The notes beneath the pieces are model-generated. The model was not told where the DNA came from and made no database searches. It worked only from the letters and a program-made list of their open reading frames with translations. A DNA stretch of 64,000 nucleotides from Candidatus Pantoea soli (GTDB lineage Bacteria; Pseudomonadota; Gammaproteobacteria; Enterobacterales; Enterobacteriaceae). The translations under genes were made by a program, and so were the position numbers. How positions within the stretch are numbered: the first letter of the stretch is position 1; the number at the start of each line of letters is the position of its first letter. Where the stretch lies: positions 2,108,001-2,172,000 of the forward strand of contig NZ_CP032702.1 in assembly GCF_007833795.1 (NCBI RefSeq). The letters are read 5' to 3'. This document shows positions 9,415 to 20,093 of this stretch, piece after piece.

Positions 9415-11195
9415 CAGTTATTCTCTGTCTTCTCTTTCTTCGGCAGGATCTGGATACCCAGATCGGCCAGCGCGGCCGGGTTGGCTTCGCTGGGGGCTTC
9501 CGTCATCAGACAGGCTGCGGCGGTGGTTTTCGGGAACGCGATCACATCACGGATGTTGTCGGTACCGGTCAGCAGCATGGTCAGGCGATCGAGACCAAAG
9601 GCCAGGCCCGCGTGCGGCGGCGTACCAAATTTCAGCGCGTCCAGCAGGAAGCCAAACTTCTCCTGCTGCTCTTCCGGGGTAATGCCCAGAATGCTGAATA
9701 CGGTCTGCTGCATGGTGCCGTTGTGAATACGGACAGAGCCGCCGCCAACTTCATAGCCGTTGATCACCATATCATAGGCGTTGGCAACCGCCTGCACCGG
9801 ATCCGCCGCCAGCTGTTCCGCGCTGAGCGCTTTCGGCGAGGTAAACGGATGGTGCATCGCGGCCAGGCCACCTTCGTCGTCCTCTTCGAACATCGGGAAG
9901 TCGATCACCCACAGCGGAGCCCAGGCTTTTTCATCGGTAATCAGCAGGTCACGGCCCACTTTCAGACGCAGCGCGCCCAGCGCATCCGCCACCACTTTGG
10001 CCCGGTCAGCGCCAAAGAAGATCAGGTCGCCATCCTGCGCGCCGGTACGGTTCAGGATGGACTCCACGATTTCCGGCGTCAGGAATTTCGCCACCGGGCT
10101 CTGCACGCCTTCAAAACCGGCTGCACGCTGGTTGATCTTCATCCACGCCAGCCCTTTCGCGCCGTAGATTTCAATAAACTTGCCGTATTCGTCAATTTGC
10201 TTACGCGTCAGCGCCGCACCACCCGGCACGCGCAGCGCGGCAACACGCCCTTTGGCATCGTTGGCCGGGCCTGCGAACACCTGGAATTCAACGTTCTGCA
10301 GCAGATCGCCCACGTCGATCAGCTCCATTGGGTTACGCAGGTCAGGTTTATCCGATCCGTAGCGGTTCATCGCTTCGGCAAAGGTCATCTGCGGGAAGTC
10401 GCCGAGGTCCACGCCTTTGATGTCGAGCCACAATTCCCGGATCAGACGCTCCATCACCTCACGCACCTGTTCTGCGCTCATAAATGAGGTTTCTACGTCG
10501 ATCTGGGTGAACTCCGGCTGACGATCGGCACGCAGGTCTTCGTCACGGAAACATTTGACGATCTGGTAGTAGCGGTCAAAACCGGACATCATCAGCAGCT
10601 GCTTGAACAGCTGAGGTGACTGCGGCAGCGCATAGAATTTGCCCTTGTGCACGCGGCTGGGCACCAGATAGTCACGCGCGCCTTCCGGCGTGGCTTTGGT
10701 CAGCATCGGCGTTTCGATGTCGAGGAAGCCTTCGCTGTCCATGAAGCGACGCACAAAGCTGGTGATGCGGGCGCGGGTTTTCAGGCGCTGCGCCATTTCC
10801 GGACGACGCAGGTCCAGATAACGGTAGGTCAGACGGGCTTCTTCGCTGTTGGTCTGGTTAGAGTCCAGCGGCAGCGGTTCCGCACGGTTGATGATGGTCA
10901 GCTCATGGGCGAACACTTCGATATCGCCGGTCGCCATCTCGCTGTTGCGGTTTTTCTCTTCACGCGCACGTACGGTTCCGGTGATCTGGATACAGAATTC
11001 GTTGCGCAGCTCGGACGCCCGCTGGAAAGCTTCCTGATGGTCAGCATCAAAGAAGACCTGAGCGATGCCTTCACGGTCGCGCATATCGATAAAAATCAGG
11101 CTACCCAGATCGCGACGACGGTTGACCCAGCCGCAGAGAGTAACTTGCTGACCTGCATGGGACAGATTGAGCTGTCCGCAATATTCTGTACGCAT
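9414..11195 (-). CDS. aspS: Aspartyl-tRNA synthetase
   Basis: AspS charges tRNA-Asp. The 593 residues show the bacterial-type class II layout: N-terminal OB anticodon-binding domain (about 1-105), catalytic core with motif 2 around [20 protein letters not shown], the bacterial GAD insertion (about 290-420), and motif 3 [13 protein letters not shown] near the C-terminus. E. coli AspS is 590 residues. The 212-nt gap upstream, shared with yecE, should hold the promoters of both divergent genes. Confidence 0.98.
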   Translation of the reverse strand: MRTEYCGQLNLSHAGQQVTLCGWVNRRRDLGSLIFIDMRDREGIAQVFFDADHQEAFQRASELRNEFCIQITGTVRAREEKNRNSEMATGDIEVFAHELTIINRAEPLPLDSNQTNSEEARLTYRYLDLRRPEMAQRLKTRARITSFVRRFMDSEGFLDIETPMLTKATPEGARDYLVPSRVHKGKFYALPQSPQLFKQLLMMSGFDRYYQIVKCFRDEDLRADRQPEFTQIDVETSFMSAEQVREVMERLIRELWLDIKGVDLGDFPQMTFAEAMNRYGSDKPDLRNPMELIDVGDLLQNVEFQVFAGPANDAKGRVAALRVPGGAALTRKQIDEYGKFIEIYGAKGLAWMKINQRAAGFEGVQSPVAKFLTPEIVESILNRTGAQDGDLIFFGADRAKVVADALGALRLKVGRDLLITDEKAWAPLWVIDFPMFEEDDEGGLAAMHHPFTSPKALSAEQLAADPVQAVANAYDMVINGYEVGGGSVRIHNGTMQQTVFSILGITPEEQQEKFGFLLDALKFGTPPHAGLAFGLDRLTMLLTGTDNIRDVIAFPKTTAAACLMTEAPSEANPAALADLGIQILPKKEKTENN

Positions 11196-11413
11196 AACGT
11201 ATCCTTTTAACTTCGCCGCTGCTGCCAGACAGCATCAGGCCGCGTAACCTTCTGAGATGCTGTCGCAAAAAAGGCGGCTATTATAATGGAAAAAGCCAGA
11301 CAGGATAAACAGATCCCACGCAAAGCGGACAAATCATTCGCGTTTCGGGTGTCGCGGAATCCTGTCGGGTCACGATCGGGGGATAATCCCCGGATAGGTT
11401 CAGGAGCTTGCGT

Positions 11414-12235
11414 TTGACACTTCGAATTGGATTACCGCAATGGCAGCACGCGCGCTGGAAACAGTTTGGTCTGGAAACCTTAGCGGATTATGCCCGGTTG
11501 TTCGACTGCGTGGAGGGGAATACCACACTGTATGCGCTGCCGGCCCCGGAAGTGGTGCTGCGCTGGCATGACATGACGCACGACGATTTTCGCTTCTGCT
11601 TTAAATTCCCGCACACCATCAGCAATCAGGCGGCACTGAAAAACTGCGAGACGCTACTCAATGACTTTTTTCGCCTGCTGGACCCGCTCAGCGCACGTAT
11701 CGGGCAATACTGGCTGCAGCTTCCTGCCACCTTCTCGCCCGCGCAGCTTAACGACCTGTGGTCGTTTCTGGATAGCCTGCCACGCAGTTTCAGCTATGGC
11801 GTGGAGGTGCGGCATCCGGCGTTTTTTGCCAAAGGCGAAGCCGAACGCACGCTGAATCGCGGCTTGCTGGCGCGCGGCGTCAACCGCGTGATCCTCGACA
11901 GCCGCCCGGTGCACCTTTCCACCTCAACGGCTCCGGCGGCGGTGCATGCGCGTACGCAAAAGCCACGCGTACCGGCGCACGCCATTCGCACCGGCACGCA
12001 GCCGATGGTGCGCTTTATCGGCAGCGATGCGGTGGCGGAAAGCGTGCCGCTGTTTCGCGTCTGGCGGGAAAAGCTGCCCGGCTGGCTGGCCGAAGGCGAT
12101 GCGCTGCTGTTTATTCATACGCCCGATATGGGCGAGGTGTTTCCGCTGCTGCAGGCGCTTTGGCCGCAGCTGCAACAGCTGGAGCCGGGCCTGCGTCCGC
12201 TGCCGGCATGGCCGCAGCAATCCAGCCTGTTCTAA
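11414..12235 (+). CDS. yecE: DUF72 family protein YecE
   Basis: Conserved cytoplasmic protein of the DUF72 (TIM-barrel-like) family, function not established. The product aligns by eye with E. coli YecE throughout (NTTLYALPxPEVVLRW, FRFCFKFP, YWLQLPATF, GVEVRHP, ending PQQSSLF). No ATG exists near the N-terminus. A TTG at 11408 lies only 1 nt after the AGGAG at 11402-11406, whereas the TTG at 11414 has an ideal 7-nt spacing, giving 273 residues beginning MTLRIGLPQW. It precedes cmoA by 78 nt. Confidence 0.9.
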   Translation: MTLRIGLPQWQHARWKQFGLETLADYARLFDCVEGNTTLYALPAPEVVLRWHDMTHDDFRFCFKFPHTISNQAALKNCETLLNDFFRLLDPLSARIGQYWLQLPATFSPAQLNDLWSFLDSLPRSFSYGVEVRHPAFFAKGEAERTLNRGLLARGVNRVILDSRPVHLSTSTAPAAVHARTQKPRVPAHAIRTGTQPMVRFIGSDAVAESVPLFRVWREKLPGWLAEGDALLFIHTPDMGEVFPLLQALWPQLQQLEPGLRPLPAWPQQSSLF

Positions 12236-12280
12236 ACTCAGGGAAACGGGTGCAGCTCACGGCAGTTTCTGCCAGAATAG

Positions 12281-14007
<1,727 letters not shown>

Positions 14008-14010
14008 TGC

Positions 14011-14631
14011 TTATCGCCGCGACAGCGCCAGCTTCGCGGCAAATCCGATAAACACACAACCGGTCAGGCGGTCCATCACCCGCAGTACCGCCGGACGGCG
14101 CAGATGGCCGGCAAAGTAGTGGCTGCCGCCGATCAATACCGCATTCCACATCAGCCCGATGATCATGTGCGTCAGTGCCATCAGCGTACACCACAGCGCT
14201 ACAGAAGCCCCCGCCGGAATAAACTGCGGCAGAAACGTCACGTAAAATACCCCCACTTTCGGGTTCAGCAGGTTGCCGAGCAGCCCCCGCGAAAAGCAGG
14301 ACAGATAACCCTGCTCACGATTTTCGCTACCTGACGTATACGCTACCTCACTGCGGGGAGTCAGCAGCAGCTTCACGCCGAGATACAGCAGCCAGGCCGC
14401 GCCGATCCACTTCAGCAGGTTATAGGCCATTTCAGAGGCCAGCAGCAGTACACCCAGCCCCAGCCCCACGGCCACGCCCCACACCAGACACCCCAGCGTC
14501 ACGCCCAGCGCGGTTGCACTGGCGCGCTGCCAGCCCTGTGCTGCCGCTGAGCGCAGCACCAGCGCCGTATCGAAACCGGGGGTGAGCGTCAGAATAATAA
14601 TGGCGAACAGAAAAGAAACGATCAGCGTCAT
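14011..14631 (-). CDS. LysE/RhtB-family amino-acid exporter
   Basis: An inner-membrane exporter of the LysE/RhtB family, which typically exports amino acids or related metabolites. The start at 14631 (MTLIVSFLF) is preferred since AGGGAG lies 6 nt upstream; it gives 206 residues. Six hydrophobic helices are visible, with the family signature LTPGFDTALVLRSAA near residues 17-31 and GLLGNLLNPKVGVFYVTFLPQF in the middle. The substrate cannot be deduced. Confidence 0.85.
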   Translation of the reverse strand: MTLIVSFLFAIIILTLTPGFDTALVLRSAAAQGWQRASATALGVTLGCLVWGVAVGLGLGVLLLASEMAYNLLKWIGAAWLLYLGVKLLLTPRSEVAYTSGSENREQGYLSCFSRGLLGNLLNPKVGVFYVTFLPQFIPAGASVALWCTLMALTHMIIGLMWNAVLIGGSHYFAGHLRRPAVLRVMDRLTGCVFIGFAAKLALSRR

Positions 14632-14709
14632 GGCAGGCTCCCTGAAGATGCGCCGGTAAGAGTACGTCAATGTGGCAGGCGCGCCAACCCTTCACGCGCG
14701 CCCGGTGGG

Positions 14710-15558
14710 TTAATTGTCTGCGTCGGGGCGATCCCAGTACTGATATTTATAAGCAGCGCTCAGATGCCGCTCCACTGTGCCTTTGGCGAACACCTCGGTT
14801 TCATGCAGATAGCTCAGCGTGCAGTTGCCGACGTCATCCCATAACTGACACTCATCCACCGAGCGCAGCGTGCTGACCGGCGTGGTGGCGGTGCCGTGCA
14901 GTCGCAACTCGCGCAACTGCGGATCGTAACTGTAGGTGTCCTCGCTGCGTGCCGTGATTGACGAGACCACCAGCCCCTGCGGGTTCCAGCGCCAGCGGCT
15001 CTCACCATTGCTCAGCTTATCGCTGCCGCGCGCGATGCTTTTTTCCAGCCGGAAGTGCCGGTCGTAGCCAAAAGTGGTATCGGTAAATCCCGCTTTGCCC
15101 ATGCTGGTGAATTTATCTGTCGCGCTGACGATATTGCCGTGTTGTCCCATCTGCCAGCTGATGGTGCCCTGGCGGTTATCCACCACTTCCTCTTTACCCG
15201 CCTGCACCACTTTCACCAGATAGGCATACTCCGCCACCCAGCCGCGCTGCACGCGGGCAATATGCTGCTCCATACTCAGCACCACATTGCCTTCGCTTTT
15301 GTCCCAGCTGATGTCGGCCACCAGCAGATCGCCGCAGCGGTCGAACTGGCCAAGCACGCGCTTTTGCGAGTTCACATCCTTGCCAAACTCCCCGGCAACC
15401 ACCTGACGCACCGCGCCCCGGGCGTCGCCACCCAGCATGATCCAGTTATTGCTGCTGGTGATATTTTTGCTCAGCGGCGGGCAGGCAGCACTGGCCGCCG
15501 GCGCCGGAAAGGCCAGCGGCAACAGCAGCACTACAGCGACACAAGGTAAGGATTTCAT
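14710..15558 (-). CDS. Exported protein of unknown function, possibly YnfC-like
   Basis: The 282-residue product begins with a clear signal peptide (about residues 1-24, cut probable after ASA); a Cys follows 2 residues later but the preceding SAA is not a good lipobox, so a soluble periplasmic protein is more likely than a lipoprotein. The mature part has paired cysteines (QFDRCGDLL, VDECQLWDDVGNC) and no recognised catalytic motif. The layout, with a CQxxxx-NC segment near the C-terminus followed by a tail rich in Tyr, recalls the UPF0257/YnfC family, but this is a weak resemblance by eye. It borders the accessory island on its downstream side. Confidence 0.72.
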   Translation of the reverse strand: MKSLPCVAVVLLLPLAFPAPAASAACPPLSKNITSSNNWIMLGGDARGAVRQVVAGEFGKDVNSQKRVLGQFDRCGDLLVADISWDKSEGNVVLSMEQHIARVQRGWVAEYAYLVKVVQAGKEEVVDNRQGTISWQMGQHGNIVSATDKFTSMGKAGFTDTTFGYDRHFRLEKSIARGSDKLSNGESRWRWNPQGLVVSSITARSEDTYSYDPQLRELRLHGTATTPVSTLRSVDECQLWDDVGNCTLSYLHETEVFAKGTVERHLSAAYKYQYWDRPDADN

Positions 15559-16154
15559 AGGGGTTATCCGCGCTCAGCCATGGTGTAATCAAAGCATCTT
15601 TTCAGCGAATACGCTATCCGGCGGTAAACGGCAAACAAAAAGGCGCCGGCAAAGCCGTGTAAGTTGACGACTCATTACGACGAAGCCTCAATCTTTATAT
15701 GCTTTCCTGCCCTGTACCGCACTGAGAAAGTCGCGCGTTGAGGATCAACATAATTCGCCGCGGTGAAATCTGTGATTTGCCGCTCATCATATCCTGAGTA
15801 AATCAATTTATTCATCCTACCCTGTTCAGTGATGGCAAAGACGCGGCGGCTTCATCGGTTCGCCATGAGCGGGCTTTTTCAGGCACTGCCTTTAATTCAG
15901 CACGTTGATATGCATCGCTCACGCAGAGTGATATGTGAAACTCACCCGTGGGGAATGCTAACTTTCCTGCAGATAACAAACCGGCCGCCAGTATCCATAA
16001 GTACGGCACAAAGCAAAACCCATAAAAATAACGGGTTGACGAAAGCCGACTGCAACACTTTTGCTTAACGCAAAATAATTATTTATATTACTCACGGAAT
16101 TTTTATATCCCACTGTGCCTCTGCAGGAAGCAATAACCAAAGGAGAATGGAATC
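15559..16154. other. Intergenic stretch at the left edge of the accessory island
   Basis: About 600 nt without a confident gene. It becomes AT-richer toward the effector gene. The AAAGGAG at 16139-16145 is the ribosome-binding site of that gene. On the minus strand two short frames overlap by ATGA near 15812-15815: one of 65 residues (15812-16009) and one of 46 residues (15675-15815). They may be remnants of a small gene pair. Confidence 0.5.
15675..15815 (-). CDS. Small ORF, 46 residues, doubtful
   Basis: ATG at 15815 overlaps the stop of a 65-residue frame on the same strand, and a purine-rich GGGTAGG lies just before it. The product (starting MNKLIYSGYDERQITDF) is hydrophilic, has no transmembrane segment and is rich in basic residues at the end. 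I do not recognise it. It could be the end of a decayed toxin or immunity gene, or chance. Confidence 0.28.
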   Translation of the reverse strand: MNKLIYSGYDERQITDFTAANYVDPQRATFSVRYRAGKHIKIEASS

Positions 16155-17153
16155 GTGGCACGTAACATCGCCCCAGGATATTGTGTTGTTGAACGCGCCG
16201 GATCGCTTGATTATCAGGCAAGGGAGATCTTCAGAGACATTCGCAGCCCGGCCGTCAACATGTTTATGCAACTGAATGCCGACACGCCCTGGCTGAAGCC
16301 AGGACAAATCCTGATCGTCGCTGACCCCGATACACCTGCCCCTTTGACCCTGCAGGCACTCACCACATTAAAACAGGCAAAATCACGCGTTAATAATGCA
16401 TTAATCGGTGTTAATGCCGCAGAGGCCGGCTTTATGCAAAAGCACTACGGTACTATTGCAGCGCTGACAAGTGTCGGAGATAAGATTTTTGGCACTGCCG
16501 GTGATGTGGGTGAAAAATATTTCAACGCGATAGAGCAGACCCTGAAGAAAATAGAAGCAAGTTATCAGAATCAGTTTCGCACTCAAGGGACGTTGATCAG
16601 TCAGCAGTTTTTTATGGAGCGAAACCACTTACTGAACCAGCTAAAAGAGCTTGTAAACAAGCCTCTACTCAAAAACCTGGCTCGTTATTCCATCAGGTTT
16701 CAGCAATATGAAAATATGAAGCGTGCCCTGAACCTCTCCAGTCGTTCGATTGTGCATGAGTGGTCAACGGCAGGAATCAGTGGAATCCCAGGTTATTCCT
16801 GGTACACAGGCAATGCAGCGAAGGCTGCGCGTTTCCTTAAAATGGGCGGATATATTGGTATTGGTTTCTCTTTTGCTAATACCACTAATGAGGTAGTTAA
16901 TGCATGCACCAGGGGACGCGAGGGTGAATGCGGTAAAATTGCTTTTAGAGAATATAGTAAATTCACAAGTGGTACGTTTGCTGGCATGGCTGGAGGTACT
17001 CTCGGTGCATCCGCTGGCCTGGGTATTTGTTTTGCTGTAGGCATAGCCACCGCTGGAGCCGGAGGTGTGGCTTGTGCCGCTGTAGGTTCAATAGCCGGTG
17101 GGACAGCCGCAAGCTCAGTAAGCGATAATTTAATGGACCTTTGGTTGAAATAG
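16155..17153 (+). CDS. Putative type VI-type pore-forming effector (LysM-like N-terminus, glycine-zipper C-terminus)
   Basis: The 332-residue protein starts at GTG 16155 with AGGAG 9 nt upstream. Residues about 8-57 read as a degenerate LysM-like module, ending LNADTPWLKPGQILIVAD. The middle (about 60-225) is helical and charged. Residues about 229-250 are hydrophobic, and about 272-325 form a long Gly/Ala-rich hydrophobic stretch with GxxxG spacing (GMAGGTLGASAGLG, GTAASS) that could insert in membranes. No signal peptide is present. From memory, similar uncharacterised proteins lie beside PAAR/VgrG genes in other proteobacteria, which suggests a T6SS effector; here no PAAR, VgrG or Hcp gene is adjacent. 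A small membrane protein gene follows after 1 nt. Composition is AT-richer than the flanks, consistent with horizontal gain. Function is inference. Confidence 0.65.
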   Translation: MARNIAPGYCVVERAGSLDYQAREIFRDIRSPAVNMFMQLNADTPWLKPGQILIVADPDTPAPLTLQALTTLKQAKSRVNNALIGVNAAEAGFMQKHYGTIAALTSVGDKIFGTAGDVGEKYFNAIEQTLKKIEASYQNQFRTQGTLISQQFFMERNHLLNQLKELVNKPLLKNLARYSIRFQQYENMKRALNLSSRSIVHEWSTAGISGIPGYSWYTGNAAKAARFLKMGGYIGIGFSFANTTNEVVNACTRGREGECGKIAFREYSKFTSGTFAGMAGGTLGASAGLGICFAVGIATAGAGGVACAAVGSIAGGTAASSVSDNLMDLWLK

Positions 17154-17154
17154 C

Positions 17155-17559
17155 ATGACTACTCTTCTTTCTTATATTGCTGTTGGATGTGCCATCATCC
17201 CTTTTTTTATAACTGCAACCCAGTTCATTATTTATTCAATAAATAAGGGTAAATATGACACGCTATTATCTCTGTATTTTGATAATGGCTTCGATTTGCC
17301 GCCACTGTATAAATTCTATGGTTCCATGGGTTTTTTTGGATCTTTTGGCATGTCTTACTTTTTCTCCAGGCTTAAAAAAGGCAAAAAAATCATCTTCCAG
17401 CCAAAAGAACAGATAGCTATTTCCATGTTCCTGAAAAGAATCGATGAAAAAATAACAAAATGGCTCGATATTTATTATTCTCTTTCTCTTTTTGCGTTAT
17501 TTATGTATTCGATTTTTGTTGTGATGAGCCTGATAAAAGTTGTCATTATGCATTTTTAA
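17155..17559 (+). CDS. Putative cognate immunity protein, three transmembrane helices
   Basis: The ATG lies 1 nt after the stop of the putative effector, so the two are almost certainly co-translated. The 134 residues have hydrophobic helices at about 4-29, 54-70 and 105-132, separated by a basic loop (SRLKKGKKIIF). No enzyme motif is seen. A small polytopic inner-membrane protein is what is expected as immunity against a pore-forming toxin. The gene is clearly AT-rich, even more than its partner. I do not recognise a named family; the role rests on position and topology. Confidence 0.62.
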   Translation: MTTLLSYIAVGCAIIPFFITATQFIIYSINKGKYDTLLSLYFDNGFDLPPLYKFYGSMGFFGSFGMSYFFSRLKKGKKIIFQPKEQIAISMFLKRIDEKITKWLDIYYSLSLFALFMYSIFVVMSLIKVVIMHF

Positions 17560-18026
17560 ACGCCGACGTTGTGGGCTATTTTAATATAAATTAATTATTC
17601 CACGCCGGTCACGTCTGACAGCCATCAATAAGCCAGCATTAATCAGCCTCTTTAGCCAGTGTAGACCTTTTTAAATCTTACGCTTACTTATCTGATCGCC
17701 GAAATCTGTGATGTCCTGTTCCACGGACTCGGATAAAGCATATTCTTTCTGATATGACATGCTGCAAACGCTCAACTCAATTATCAGGCGCATTGCCTGT
17801 TATAGTTAATGAGAAGCGCCAGGCTTTAGCATCCTTCAATCTGAGAAAGTATCAAAAGGTAATCGCACGTTTCGGGACATAAAAGTGCCAGGCGGGCCTT
17901 ATTAGCCTTTTCAGGCCAGGGATACGCTTTAAGCGGCCACATGCCTGTCGACTGTCGTCGTTCTGACCCAGGATTTTTATAACTTATTTATCCTGCAGGC
18001 CCTCATCATGAAACTTCATGATTCAC
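17560..18026. other. AT-richer non-coding stretch at right edge of island
   Basis: About 470 nt between the immunity gene and the cutC terminator with no frame that looks coded on either strand. No tRNA end, transposase fragment or clear direct repeat marking an insertion boundary was found by eye. Confidence 0.5.
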
Positions 18027-18058
18027 AAAAAAAGAACCCCAGCAAGCAGACTGGGGTT
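18027..18058 (-). terminator. Intrinsic terminator after cutC
   Basis: Stem AACCCCAG / CTGGGGTT (18035-18042 with 18051-18058) with an 8-nt loop; on the minus strand it is followed by C then TTTTTTT. It lies about 58 nt after the cutC stop codon. Confidence 0.85.
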
Positions 18059-18116
18059 TGGTACTTGCAAACATCACGTCAGTGTTCGGCGTGCTGCGCG
18101 GCAAAACTGGTTGGGA

Positions 18117-18869
18117 TCAGGCAACCCGATCCATGCTCAACTGCATCATACTTTTCATGGCTTCGACAACATCGCCATCAACGCAGGAGCGACTGAATTC
18201 GTCGTTATCGGCTTCGGCGCACATGGAAACGCCGGCCTTACGGTAACGCATCGGTGAAGCCACCGGGCGACTGGCGGAGCTGTGTACTTCCTGCAGACCG
18301 CTGTCGAGGAACTTTTGTAAGTTGCTCAACCGCACCCCTGCACCCGCCATAATGATTGGACCCGTACTCAGTTCATTTAGTTCCCGCAATAATGCAATTC
18401 CGGTTTCGGCGCTCTGCTGCTGGCCGGAAGTCAGAATGCGTGCGATGCCTAAATCAGCCAGTACTTCCAGCGCGCGCTTGGGGCTGTGACAGAGATCAAA
18501 GGCGCGATGAAAGGTTACGTCCATGCCATCGCACAGCGCCATCACCTGCCGCATGCGCATGCTATCTACATGGGCCTCTTCATCCAGCATCCCGATGACG
18601 AGGCCGGGAAAGCCCAGTTCACGGATGCGGGCAATATCGGATTTCATCACCTCAAATTCCCGGGCGGTATAACAGAAATCGCCGCCGCGCGGCCGCACAA
18701 TCGGATGCACCGGAATCGTCAGTTCCCGGCGTGCCGCTTCCAGCACGCCAGCGGAGGGGGTTAATCCGCCTTCACGCGGCGCACTGCACAGTTCAACGCG
18801 ATCGGCTCCGGACAGCTGCGCAGTCACGGCACAATCAATGCCGTAGCAACAAATTTCCAGTTTCGTCAT
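18117..18869 (-). CDS. cutC: CutC family protein (copper homeostasis)
   Basis: CutC is a cytoplasmic TIM-barrel protein first linked to copper tolerance; its biochemical role is still debated. The start at 18869 ([15 protein letters not shown]) has AGGAG 6 nt upstream and gives 250 residues (E. coli 248). Characteristic segments are visible: [40 protein letters not shown] and RILTSGQQ. It is divergent from patB, with an 84-nt gap for both promoters. Confidence 0.95.
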   Translation of the reverse strand: MTKLEICCYGIDCAVTAQLSGADRVELCSAPREGGLTPSAGVLEAARRELTIPVHPIVRPRGGDFCYTAREFEVMKSDIARIRELGFPGLVIGMLDEEAHVDSMRMRQVMALCDGMDVTFHRAFDLCHSPKRALEVLADLGIARILTSGQQQSAETGIALLRELNELSTGPIIMAGAGVRLSNLQKFLDSGLQEVHSSASRPVASPMRYRKAGVSMCAEADNDEFSRSCVDGDVVEAMKSMMQLSMDRVA

Positions 18870-18953
18870 ACGGTTCTCCTTTGATGACTGCTGGCTCGGG
18901 AGGAGTGCTTCAGTTAGTCTGCTCATTCAGACAGTTTACGTGGAAAGTGCACT

Positions 18954-20093
18954 ATGGCATTCGATTTTGATCAAGGGATAGACCGTCGTCACAGCGATAG
19001 TTTGAAATGGCACAAATATGGCGATCGCGATGTGCTGCCATTATGGGTGGCAGATACGGATTTCCGCTCGCCCCCCTGCGTGATCGAGGCCATTAAAAAC
19101 CGTGCTGACCACGGCGTATTTGGCTACGGTGCCACGCCTTACGGCCTGATTGATATTACCGTTGCCCGCCTCGCGCAGCGCTATCAGTGGCATATCGAAC
19201 CGGAATGGATTGTGCTGCTGCCCGGCGTCGTCAGCGGACTGAACCTCGCGGTACGGGCATTTACCGCACCGGGCGAAGCAACCCTTGCGCCCACACCTAT
19301 CTATCCCCCTTTCCGCGCAGCGTCCAGACTAACAGAACGTCCACAGGTCAATCTGCCGCTGCAGCGACAGCAGGATCGCTGGGTGCTCAGCCTGGATACA
19401 GCCCGACTGCAGGGCAATGAACGCCTGCTGATGCTGTGCAATCCGCAAAACCCTGGCGGCACGGTTTACCGCCGTGAGGAGCTGGAAGCCCAGCTCGCCT
19501 TTGCGCAGCAGCATGACCTGATTGTTTGTTCTGATGAGATCCACTGCGATCTGCTGCTGACGCCTGGCCTGCAGCACGTGCCGTTTGCCTCTCTGAGTGA
19601 CGATGCCGCTCAGCGCAGCATTACACTGCTCTCCCCGTCGAAAACCTTTAATATTGCCGGGCTGGGGGCATCAATGGCGATCATTCCGGATGCCGGGCTG
19701 CGTAAGCGCTTCCGGCAGGTGCGGGAAGGCATTGTGCCGGGGGTAGATATTCTGGCGCTGGTGGCAGCAGAAGCCGCCTGGCGTGGCGGCGATGCCTGGC
19801 TGGACGCACAGCTGGAATACCTGCGGGGTAACCGCGACTGGCTGGTAGCGCAGGTAAATGCCCTGCCGGAACTCAGCATGGTCACGCCGGAAGCCACTTA
19901 CCTGGGGTGGATTGACGCCAGCCAGCTTGATGTCGCCAGCCCGGCGCTCTATTTCGAGAAGCACGGCCTTGGCTTTTCGCCGGGCCGCGATTTTGGTGAC
20001 GACCGCTTTGTCCGCTTTAATTTCGGCTGTACCCGCGCCCTGCTGGAGCAGGCCGTCGACCGTCTGCAGCAGGCGGTCAGCGCGCGCCGTTAG
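18954..20093 (+). CDS. PatB/MalY-type PLP-dependent C-S lyase / aminotransferase
   Basis: A fold-type I PLP enzyme of the PatB/MalY group, whose members act as cystathionine beta-lyases or C-S lyases. The 379 residues carry the N-terminal PLPLWVADTDF-like segment (LPLWVADTDFRSP), PLP-contact CNPQNPGG, SDEIHCDLLL and the Schiff-base lysine in SPSKTFNIAGLG. The C-terminus has the carboxylate-binding Arg in RFNFGCTR. A purine-rich GGAAAG precedes the ATG. Its stop codon overlaps that of convergent yecM. The exact substrate is not evident, so no symbol is given. Confidence 0.88.
   Translation: MAFDFDQGIDRRHSDSLKWHKYGDRDVLPLWVADTDFRSPPCVIEAIKNRADHGVFGYGATPYGLIDITVARLAQRYQWHIEPEWIVLLPGVVSGLNLAVRAFTAPGEATLAPTPIYPPFRAASRLTERPQVNLPLQRQQDRWVLSLDTARLQGNERLLMLCNPQNPGGTVYRREELEAQLAFAQQHDLIVCSDEIHCDLLLTPGLQHVPFASLSDDAAQRSITLLSPSKTFNIAGLGASMAIIPDAGLRKRFRQVREGIVPGVDILALVAAEAAWRGGDAWLDAQLEYLRGNRDWLVAQVNALPELSMVTPEATYLGWIDASQLDVASPALYFEKHGLGFSPGRDFGDDRFVRFNFGCTRALLEQAVDRLQQAVSARR

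Noticed and set aside
15829..16068. 79-codon plus-strand frame upstream of the effector
   Set aside because: No ribosome-binding site, no recognisable pattern and overlaps other equally poor frames.
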